Assembly: GCF_038502225.1 (NCBI RefSeq)
Contig: NC_091340.1
Location: 31,212,548 to 31,276,547, forward strand
DNA: 64,000 nt
Direction: 5' to 3'
Source of the DNA: Cherax quadricarinatus
Lineage: Eukaryota > Arthropoda > Malacostraca > Decapoda > Parastacidae
In this document: positions 55,641-64,000 of the stretch, one piece after another
Numbering within the stretch: the first letter of the stretch is position 1
Layout of the letters: each line of letters opens with the position of its first letter
The notes under the pieces: model-generated
The model's database searches: none
What the model saw: the letters and a program-made list of their open reading frames with translations, nothing else
What the model was told of the DNA's origin: nothing
Translations under genes and position numbers: made by a program

Positions 55641-57870
55641 GATGTTTCCGGATTCGCCCCAGTGAGAGGGAAAGCTGGTCAGGCATAAGAGAAGTACGGA
55701 AAAGTGAAAGCCTAGAAAGCATAAGAAAGTTCCTAAGGAACTTGTCAGATATATACAGAGTGGAAAAAAAGGGTAAGCAACACGAAAAGGAGAACATCAT
55801 TCAGAGTAAGTCAGAAGAGAACAAAACATGGGTACATAACATTGAGAAAGGAGAAAGGGAAGAAGAGAATACAGATCAGGTGACAGAACTTGGGAAAGAC
55901 TCAAACTCACTAAATATAGGCAGTCAGAACACTTGCAGATATTATGCAAAAAGTATGTACCTATATGGGAGAAAACGCTGAAATAAACACAACACAAAAT
56001 GTGTGAACATGTTGAGAAGCTGAAAGTGATGCTGTGACCAAGAGTGCAGGTTTTTAGCAAGCAGCTAACCAGACTGAGAGTCGAAGACCTAAATTATTTT
56101 TTTATGAGACAGACGCAGAATTTGGTAGACACAAATCTATCTGATATTATCCTGACGCCAAATGACTTCTGCCCCAGACCCAGACTTATGGAACTCCGTG
56201 TTCATCAACAACTGCAAGAAGCCCTTATCATGTGCTTTCAACATCCTATGGAGAGGGAGCATGGACACGGGGGTCGTCCCACAGCTGCTAAAAACAACAG
56301 ACATAGCCCCACTCCACAAAGGGGGCAGTAAAGCAATAGCAAAGAACTACAAACTGATAGCACTAACGTTCCATATCATAAAAATCTTAGAAAGGGTTCT
56401 AAGAAGCAAGGTCACCACCCATCTGGATACCCATCAGTTACACAACCCAGGGCAACATGGGTATAGAGCAGGTCGCTCCTGTCTCTCCCAACTACTGGAC
56501 CACTATAACAAGGTCTTGGATGCTCAAGAAGACAAACAAAATGCAGATGTAATATACACTGACTTTGCAAAAGCCTTTGACAAGTGTGACCATGGTGTAA
56601 CAGCGCACATAATGTGTGATGAAGGAATAACAGGAAAAAGCATACAACGGGCGGGGTTAGAACCCGCGATCAGAGTCTCAAAACTCCAGACCATCGCTTT
56701 AGCCACTCCAGACCGTCAATCGACGGTCTGGAGTTTTGAGACTCTCTGATCGCGGATTCTAACCCCGCCCGTGGTATGGTTTGTTTGCAATCGTGTCATT
56801 ACGATTTCGTGAGTCATGTTAACAGGAAAAGTCGGTAGATGGATCTATAATTTCCTAGCAAATAGAACACAAAGAGTAGAGGCGGCTATGGTGAAAAGCC
56901 ATGACAGTGACCTCCATTGATACCACATGACTCCAGGCGGACATCAACCAAATCTTTAAATGGGCTGCAGAAAACAATATGAAGTTCAACGATGAGAAAT
57001 TTCAATTACTCCGATATGGAAAACGTGAGGAAATTAAAACTTCATCAGAGTATAAAACAAATTCCAACCACACAATAGAGCGAAAAACTAATGTAAAAGA
57101 CCTGGGAGTGATCATGTCGGAGGATCTCACCTTCAATGACCCTAACATTGTATCAATCACATCTGCTAGAAAAATGACAGGATGGATAATGAGAACCTTC
57201 AAAACTAGGGACGCCAAGCCCATGATGACACTCTTCAGGTCGCTTGTTCTATCTAGGCTGGAATATTGCTGCACACTAACAGCACCTTTTAAGGCAGGTG
57301 AAATTGCTGACCTAGAAAATGTACAGAGAACCTTCACGGCACACATAACTGCGATAAAACACTTCAGATACTGGAAACGCTTGAATATCCTCAACCTGTA
57401 CTCCCTAGAACGCAGGCGAGAGAGATACATGATTATAAACACTTGGAAAATTCTAGAAGGATTAGTACCAAACTTACACACGAAAATCATTCCCTATGAA
57501 AGCAAAAGACTCGGCAGAAGACGCAACATCTCTCCAATGAAAAGCAGGGGTGCCACTAGTATGATAAGAGACAACACAATAAGTGTCAGGGGCCCAAGAC
57601 TGTTCAACTGCCTCCCAGCATACATAAGAGGATTTACCAATAGACCCCTGGCTGTCTTCAAGAAGGCATTGGACAGGCACATAAAGTCAATACCTGACCA
57701 GCCGGGTTGTAGTTCGTACATCGAGTTGCGTGCAGCCAACAGTAACAGCCTGGATGATCAGTCCCTGATCCGCCATGAGGCCTGGTCGCAGACCGGACCA
57801 CGGGGTCGTTGACCCCCAAAGCCCTCTCCAGGCATCTCCAGGTATACTTCCACCCAATGATGTGTAAGCT
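55641..57870 (+). pseudogene. LINE-C copy 1: internally deleted, with SINE insertion
   Basis: 55640-55981 resembles a charged ORF1 protein with a decayed CCCH-type zinc finger (Cys-Arg-Tyr-Tyr-Ala-Lys-Ser-Met ... Tyr-Gly). The endonuclease is absent. RT sequence begins about 56060: Asn-Asn-Cys-Lys-Lys-Pro-Leu-Ser, His-Lys-Gly-Gly, Asn-Tyr-Lys-Leu-Ile-Ala, Gln-His-Gly-Tyr-Arg-Ala-Gly-Arg-Ser-Cys and Thr-Asp-Phe-Ala-Lys-Ala-Phe-Asp-Lys (motif A, about 56565). After the SINE (56639-56820) motifs B and C are deleted near 56900. The open frame 56979-57812 then gives the C-terminal third, ending Gly-Pro-Arg-Gly-Arg. The 3' end has CTCCAGG units at about 57825-57842. A CR1/Jockey-type LINE, different from A and B. 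Confidence 0.85.
56639..56820 (-). mobile_element. tRNA-like foldback SINE (or MITE) with 10-bp target-site duplication
   Basis: A 182-bp insertion in the LINE-C reading frame, flanked by direct repeats AACAGGAAAA (56629-56638 and 56821-56830). On the minus strand it holds an A-box-like TGGCTAAAGCGATGG (56691-56705) and a B-box-like GGGTTCTAACCCC (56653-56665), as in tRNA-derived SINEs. The body is a near-perfect inverted repeat: ACGGGCGGGGTTAGAA at 56647 pairs with the segment ending at 56772. An inner hairpin at 56706-56733 has 12-bp arms and loop AATC. A small extra hairpin (AATCGT/ACGATT) lies at 56789-56806. The TSD favours retrotransposition; the foldback form also allows a MITE. Confidence 0.8.
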
Positions 57871-58282
57871 TCAACATAAGTCAGAAAAGTTAAGACCTGA
57901 GATGGGACCATCAAGTATAAGGAACGCGGGGCTATAGAGAAATCAGAGAAATGGAAAATGAACAGCAATCTTTTTTAGACATAAAGAGAAACGATCGGAC
58001 CAAAGAAAGAGGCAAGAAGAGGGAATACTACAAATGAACACAGCACCGGGGCATACCAAGCCAGGCATTAGCCCGCAGGGCCGAATGTAAAATAAAAGAA
58101 AAACCAATACTGGAGAAACCAGGGGTATGTCCACCAGGAAGTACATCACCAGTGGTACTAAATACACACCAAAACAAAAATGGCAACTTCTGCTTCCTGT
58201 TTTCAAATATTCAGGGTCTGAAATCAAATGAAAACGACATAGTTATGTCAGTGGGCTCCTATTAGAAGCAAATGTCGTACCT
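57871..58282 (+). pseudogene. LINE-C copy 2, left part (ORF1 end and endonuclease start)
   Basis: Contains a diverged coding stretch ending in Phe-Ser-Asn-Ile-Gln-Gly-Leu-Lys (about 58200-58235), the first motif of an AP-type endonuclease. The frame breaks near 58262. It is cut by a minus-strand LINE-C copy and continues at about 59223. Confidence 0.78.
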
Positions 58283-59222
58283 GCATACCTGGAGGTTACC
58301 TGGAGGTTATTCCGGGGATCAACGCCCCCGTGGCCCGGTCCATGACCAAGCCTCCAGGTGGATCAGGGCCTGATCAACTAGGCTGTTACTGCTGGCCGCA
58401 CGCAGTCCAACGTACGAACCACAGCCCGGCTGATCCGGCACCGACTTTAGGTATCTGTCCAGCTCTTTCTTGAAGGCAGCCAGGGGTTTATTGGTAATTC
58501 TCCTAATGCTTGATGGGAGGCTTTTCAACAGTCTTGGGCCCCGGACACTTATGGTGTTTTCTCTTAGTGTACCAATGGCGCCCCTACTTTTAATTGGGGG
58601 CATTTTGCATCGCCTGCCCAGACTTTTACTTTAGTAGGGAGTGATTTCTGTGTGCAGATTTGGGACCATTCCTTCCAGGATTTTCCAAGTGTAGATTATG
58701 ATATATGTCTCCCTCCTGCGTTCCAACGAGTACAAGTCAAGTGCTTCCAAGCGTTCCCAGTAGTTAAGGTGCTTGACAGAACTTATACGTGCAGTAAAGG
58801 ATCTCTGTACACTCTCTAGATCTGCGATTTCACCTGCTTTGAACGGAGATGTTAATGTACAGCAGTATTCCAGCCTAGAGAGAACAAGTGATTTGAAAAG
58901 AATCATCATTGGCTTGGCATCTCTCGTTTTGAAAGTTCTCATTATCCATCCTATCATTTTCTTTGCACTTTTGATCGTGGCACTGTTGTGATCCTTGGAA
59001 GTGAGATCCTCAGACATTACTACTCCCAGGTCCCTTACATTATTTTTCCGCTCTATTGTATGGCCGGAGTCAGTAGTATACTCTGTTCTAGTTATTATCT
59101 CCTCCAGTTTTCCATAACGGAGTAGTTGGAATTTGTCCTCATTGAACATCATATTGTTTACCGTTGCCCACTGGAAAACTTTGTTTATATCTTCTTGGAG
59201 GTTAACCGCGTCCTCAGCCATG
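58283..59222 (-). pseudogene. LINE-C copy 3: 5'-truncated copy nested in LINE-C copy 2
   Basis: Minus-strand frames 59272-58631 and 58603-58319 encode the ORF2 C-terminal third: Leu-Gln-Glu-Asp-Ile-Asn-Lys-Val-Phe-Gln-Trp, Phe-Gln-Leu-Leu-Arg-Tyr-Gly-Lys, Leu-Glu-Tyr-Cys-Cys-Thr-Leu, and the Arg-Gly-Pro-Arg-Leu-Leu block, with one stop near 58629 (GAA to TAA). The 3' tail has AACCTCCAGGT twice before the junction. It is very similar to copy 4 at 62576-63470, so it is recent. Confidence 0.9.
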
Positions 59223-60870
59223 TTTGGAACATTTACAGAAACACGTACAAGGGATGTTTTGGATGCAGACATAAAGATAGAAAACTATAGCATGTATAGA
59301 TGTGATAGAATTAATAGGTCACAGGGAGGAGTAGCACTCTATGTAATAGATAGTTTCTGTTGCACAGAAATGCTGAGTTCTACGAATGATATAGTAGAAA
59401 TCCTGGGCATTAAAGTTGAAAATAAGAATATGGTAATAATGCTAGTATACAAACCACCATCGGCAACTGCTGAGGAACTCACAGATCAGTTAAGAAAGAT
59501 AGATAGCTGTCTGGATAGGCTAGAAAATCCCACAACAAATATTATATTCGTCATGTAAACTGGAAGATGGCGCAACGCAACGTTATACCAGAAATATCTG
59601 CGGGAAGCAACCTAGGATGATCATGCCTGTCACAGCTGCTGAACCATTAAGACAGAATTACAGAGGCGTTGGAAGACGACCAAAACGCAGATGTGATTTA
59701 TACAGATTTTGCAAAAAATGTTCGACAAATACGATCATGGAGTGATAGCGCACAAAATGAGGGCCATAGACATCTCAGGGAAGGTAGGCAGATGGATTTT
59801 CGGATTCTAACACACAGAACACAAAAAATAGTAGTAAACAGAGCAAGACCCAGCATCAGTAAGGCAAAAAGCTCAGTGCCCCAAGGTACTGTCCTGGCAC
59901 CTTTGCTGTTTCTCATACTTATAGTAGGCATAGATAAAAACACCCGACACAGTTTTGTATCATCATTTGCAGATGATACTAAAATAAGCATGAAAGTCAC
60001 TACGGTAGAGGACACTGAAAAATTACAGGAAGACATAAGCAGTGTTTTCCAGTGGGCAGTGGAGAACAACATGACGTTCAGTGGTGGTAAGTTCCAGCTG
60101 CTTAGGTATGGAAAGAATGAAGAACTCAAAAGGAACTCTATATACAAAACTCAAGAAGATCGTCAAATAAAACGAAAGGAACACGTAGAAGACTTGGGAA
60201 TAATTATGTCAGCGGACCTTTCTTTTAAAGACCATAACAAGACAAAGATCACGACAGCCAGGAAGATGACGGGGTGGGTATCGAGAACTTTCAAAACAAG
60301 GGAAATAATGCCGATGGTGACACTCTTCAAATCGCTAGTGCTCCCTCACTTAGAATATTGCTCAGTGCTGATGGCCCTGTTCAAAGCAGGAGAAATATCA
60401 GAGCTGGAACAAATACAGAGATAGTTTACGGTTCACATTGAGCCAGTAAAGCACCTAAACTACTGGGAACGCCTGCAAGTATTGAACGTGTACTCACTGG
60501 AGTGGAGGAGAGAGAGATACATGATAATAAATACCTGGAAAGTACTCGAGGGCCTTGTCCCAAATCTGCTCACTGCCATAACAACATACTGGAGTGAGAG
60601 ATATGGGAGGAAGTGCAAAATAAACCCAGTGAGGAGCAGGGGTGCGGTGGGCACAATAAGGGAACACTGTATCAACATCTGGGGTCCAAGACTACTCAAC
60701 ATCTTACTAGAAGATATCAGAAACACGGCTGGAACAAGTGTAGAAACCTTGAAGTGGAAACTGGACACTTATCCAGGTGCCAGATCAACCAGGCTGTGAT
60801 GGATATGTGGGACAGCGGGCCTCCAGCAGCAACAACTTGGTTAACCAGGTTGTCACTACTCCGAGAGTAG
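59223..60870 (+). pseudogene. LINE-C copy 2, right part (endonuclease and RT, internally deleted)
   Basis: Resumes the endonuclease with Phe-Thr-Glu-Thr-Arg (about 59234) and Gly-Gly-Val-Ala-Leu-Tyr to about 59558, where the expected Gly-Asp-Phe-Asn is gone. It then jumps to the RT: Asp-Asp-Gln-Asn-Ala-Asp-Val-Ile-Tyr-Thr-Asp-Phe-Ala-Lys (motif A, about 59690), Val-Pro-Gln-Gly-Thr (motif B, about 59878), Phe-Ala-Asp-Asp-Thr-Lys (motif C, about 59968), and the C-terminal region with a TAG at 60422. The open piece 60482-60799 completes it. Frameshifts occur near 59715. Confidence 0.85.
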
Positions 60871-60879
60871 TGACATTCT

Positions 60880-61475
60880 CGAAACTTATCAAAGGTATAT
60901 CAGGGATACACAAATATATACAAAAAGGGATACACAAATAGGGGAAACAAACAGGGGATACATAAACAGGAGATAAACAAACAGGAGATACACAAACAGG
61001 GGATACACAAACATGTGATATACAAGCATGGGATACACAAACATGAATACAAAAACAGGGATACATAAAGATAGACAAACAGGGATACACAAACAGGATA
61101 CATAGAGGATTCACAAACAAGCGATACACAGAGATACACAAACAGAGGATACACAGAGATACATAAACAAGGGATACACAAAAACGAGATACACAAACAG
61201 GAATACACAATCATACACAAACAAAGAATACATAAATAAGAGATACACAAACAGGGGATGCATAAACAGAGGATACACAAGTAGGGGATACACAAACAAA
61301 GGATACATAATCAGGAGGTACACAAACAGGGGATACATAAACAAGTATGCACAGTGATACACACACAGGAGATACACAAAGAGGTATACATAAACAGGGA
61401 TATACAAACAGTTATACACGAACGGGATACACAGAGATACTCAAACAGGGATACACAAACAGTACTGTTAAGAAG
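60880..61475. repeat. 14-15-bp GATACACAAACAGG minisatellite (about 40 copies)
   Basis: Imperfect units GGGATACACAAACA and variants (ATACATAAACAG, AGATACACAAAC) fill this stretch. The same unit occurs at 55500-55640, on the other side of the LINE-C cluster. Minus-strand Cys/Leu/Ile-rich open frames are artefacts. Confidence 0.9.
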
Positions 61476-61522
61476 GTGATGAAGCAAGACTGTTATGAGA
61501 GACACTACAGAACCAGTCAACA

Positions 61523-62575
61523 ATGACACCTCTCTCTCCTGGCACTATCCCTGGTGCCACCCATCCAGTGCCATCCATGGTGCCACCCATCAAGTGCTAT
61601 CCCTGGTGCCACCCATCCAGTGCCATCCATGGTGCCACCCATTCAGTGCTATCCCTGGTGCCACCCATCCAGTGCCATCCCTGGTGCCACCCATCCAGTG
61701 CTATCCCTGGTGCCAGCCATCCAGTGCTATCCCTGGTGCCAGCCATCCAGTGCTATCCCTGGTGCCACCCATCCAGTGCCATCCCTGGTGCCACCCATCC
61801 ATTGCCATCCCTAGTGCCAGCCATCCAGTGCCATCCCTGGTGCCACCCATCCAGTGCCATCCCTGGTGCCACCCATCCAGTGCCATCCCTGGTGCCACCC
61901 ATCCAGTGCCATCCATGGTGCCACCCATCCAGTGCCATTCCTGGTGCCACCCATCCAGTGCCATCCCTGGTGCCACCCATCCAGTGCCATCCCTGGTGCC
62001 GCCCATCCAGTGCCATCCCTGGTGCCACCCACCCAGTGCAATCCATCCAGTGCCATCCCTGGTGCCACCCATCCAGTGCCATCCATCCAGTGATAACCAT
62101 CCAGTGCCATCCCTAGTGCCACCCATCCAGTGCCATCCTTTGTGCCACCCATCCAGTGCCATCCATCCAGTGATAACCATCCAGTGCTATCCCTGGTGCC
62201 ACCCATCTAGTGCCATCCCTGGTGCCATCCATCTAGTGATAACCATCCAGTGCCATCCCTAGTGCCATCCCTGGTGCCACCCATCCAGTGCCATTCATCC
62301 AGTGATAACTATCCAGTGCTATCCCTGGTGCCACCCATCCAGTGAGATCCTTGGTACCACCCACCCAGTGCCATTCCTGGTACCACCCGCCAGTGCCATT
62401 TATGGTGCCACTCAACCAATGTCATCCCTGATGCCACAAATTCAATGCCATCCATCCAGTGCCATCCCTGGTGCCACCCATCCAGTGCCATCCCTTGCGC
62501 CACCCATTCAGTGACATTCCATGTGCCACTCATCCAGTGCCATCCATCTAGTGCCACCCATTCGGTGCCATTCCA
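61523..62575. repeat. 26-bp minisatellite, left part (about 40 copies)
   Basis: The unit is CCATCCCTGGTGCCACCCAT plus CCAGTG (26 bp). Short forms lacking the CCCTGGTGCCAC part occur around 62040-62320. The array is interrupted by LINE-C copy 4 and resumes at about 63470. Confidence 0.97.
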
Positions 62576-63470
62576 GTGGGCAACGGCAAACAATATGATG
62601 TTCAATGAGGACAAATTCCAACTACTCCGTTATGGAAAACTGGAGGAGATAATAACTAGAAGAGAGTATACTACAGACTCTGGCCATACAATAGAGCGGA
62701 AAAATAATGTAAGGGACCTGGGAGTAGTAATGTCTGAGGATCTCACTTTCAAGGATCACAACAGTGCCACGAACACAAGTGCAAAGAAAATGATAGGATG
62801 GATAATGAGAACGTTTAAAACGAGAGATGCCAAGCCAAAGATGATCCTTTTCAAATCACTTGTTCTCTCTAGGCTGGAACACTGCTGTACATTAACATCT
62901 CCATTCAAAGCAGGTGAAATTGCAGATCTAGAGAGTGTTCAGAGATCCTTTACTGCACGTATAAGTTCTGTCAAGCACCTTAACTACTGGGAACGCTTGG
63001 AAGCACTTGACTTGTACTCGTTGGAACGCAGGAGGGAGAGATATATCATAATCTACACTTGGAAAATCCTGGAAGGAATGGTCCCAAATCTGCACACAGA
63101 AATCACTCCCTACGAAAGTCAAAGACTGGGCAGGCGATGCAAATTGCCCCCAATTAAAAGTAGGGGCGCCATTGGTACACTAAGGGAAAACACCATAAGT
63201 GTCCGGGGCCCAAGACTGTTCAACAGCCTCAGATCAAGCATTAGGGGAATTGCCAATAAACCTCTGGCTGCCGTCAAGAGAGAGCTGGACAGATACCTAA
63301 AGTCGGTGCCGGATTAGCCGGGCTGTGGCTCGTACGTTGGACTGCGTGCGGCCAGCAGTAACAGCCTAGTTGATCAGGCCCTGATCCATCGGGAGGCCTG
63401 GTCATGGACCGGGCCGCGGGGGCGTTGATCCCCGGAATAACCTCCAGGTAATCCAGGTCCAGGTAACCCA
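62576..63470 (+). pseudogene. LINE-C copy 4: recent 5'-truncated insertion in the 26-bp array
   Basis: An open frame entering from the array continues through Phe-Gln-Trp-Ala-Thr-Ala-Asn-Asn, Phe-Gln-Leu-Leu-Arg-Tyr-Gly, Asp-Leu-Gly-Val-Val, Leu-Glu-His-Cys-Cys and Arg-Gly-Pro-Arg-Leu-Phe-Asn to a TAG at 63315-63317, where other copies have Gln (Asp-Gln-Pro-Gly-Cys). The 3' UTR ends in CCAGGTAA/TCCAGG units at about 63440-63468. Only the last third of ORF2 is present. The 5' junction shares TTCCAGTG with the array. Confidence 0.92.
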
Positions 63471-64000
63471 TCCAGTGCAATCCATCCAGTGCCATCTCTG
63501 GTGCCACCCATCCAGTGTCATCCCTGGTGCGACCCATCAAGTGCCATCCCTGGTGCTACCCATCCAGTGCCATTCCTGGTGCCACCAATACAGTGTCCAG
63601 TGCCATCCCTGGTGCCACCCATCTAGTGCCGTCCCTGGTGCCACCCCTCCGGTGCCATCCCTGGTGCCACCCATCCAGTGCCATCCATCCAGTGCTACCC
63701 ATTCAGTGCCATCCCTGGTGCTACCCATCCAGTGCCACCCCTGGTACCACCCATCCAGTGCCATTCCTGGTACCACCCGCCATTGTCATTTTTGATGCCG
63801 CTCATCCAGTGCCATCCCTAGTGCCACAAATCCAATGAAATCCATCCAATGCCACCCATCCAGTGTCATCCCTGGTGTCACCCACCCAGTGTCATCCCTG
63901 GTGCCACAAATCCAGTTCCATTCCTGGTGCCGCTCATCCAGTGCCATCCATCTAGTTCCACCCATTCAGTGCCATTCCTTATGCCGCCCATCCAATGCCA
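63471..64000. repeat. 26-bp minisatellite, right part, open at the window edge
   Basis: The 26-bp CCATCCCTGGTGCCAC array continues with more diverged units to the end of the window. Confidence 0.96.

Noticed and set aside
56647..56709. Functional tRNA gene on the minus strand
   Set aside because: A and B boxes are present, but no good acceptor stem or regular anticodon stem forms. It is part of a foldback insertion with a TSD.
61495..62262. Pro/His/Cys-rich frames (up to 255 codons) resembling a metal-binding protein
   Set aside because: A reading of the 26-bp array in a stop-free frame.

Overview
The window is eukaryotic genomic DNA, most likely from a decapod crustacean (crayfish, lobster, crab or shrimp). 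That assignment is inference: it rests on an arthropod-like Roundabout immunoglobulin domain, many CR1-type LINEs with microsatellite tails, and extreme minisatellite and (AC)n/(AAT)n content. There is no bacterial or viral gene organisation. Almost all long open frames are artefacts of stop-free tandem repeats.

The only host gene I can support is on the minus strand: two consecutive exons (25695-25833, then 7836-8005) that together encode the first Ig domain of the axon-guidance receptor Roundabout (robo). The splice sites are canonical and the phases match. The intron between them (17.7 kb) is almost wholly three tandem arrays: a 23-bp unit array (17187-25690) that runs into the 5' splice site, a 38-bp array (15403-17185), and a 30-bp array (8020-15290) that ends about 15 bp from the acceptor. 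Downstream of the second exon come about 0.6 kb of unique DNA, a 16-bp CT-rich array (2200-7075) and a 54-bp array (1-2127) that continues past the window edge.

From 25.9 kb to the right end the DNA is transposon and satellite. A degenerate RTE-like LINE (family D, minus) lies at 25996-28515. Three arrays follow (28 bp, 16 bp, then 51 bp further on), with a minus LINE-A fragment bounded on both sides by (GT)n at 31831-33547. From 35.7 to 47.2 kb there is a head-to-tail train of LINE-A copies, each starting at the (AC)n tail of the one before. Two LINE-B insertions are nested in it, one of them a full-length element with two intact overlapping ORFs (41695-45914). A 16-bp TGACGTG-rich array occupies 47.5-50.0 kb. 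Further LINE-A pieces, including an intact ORF1, lie at 50.4-54.9 kb. LINE-C copies lie at 55.6-60.9 kb, one interrupted by a foldback tRNA-like SINE and one by another LINE-C. The right end is a 26-bp array (61.5-64 kb) with a LINE-C inserted in it.

The parts that stand out are the robo intron built of repeats that overlap its own 5' splice site, the LINE-A train that looks targeted to its own (AC)n tails, and the apparently intact LINE-B with an esterase-type ORF1, promoter-like 5' repeats and a stop/start overlap.
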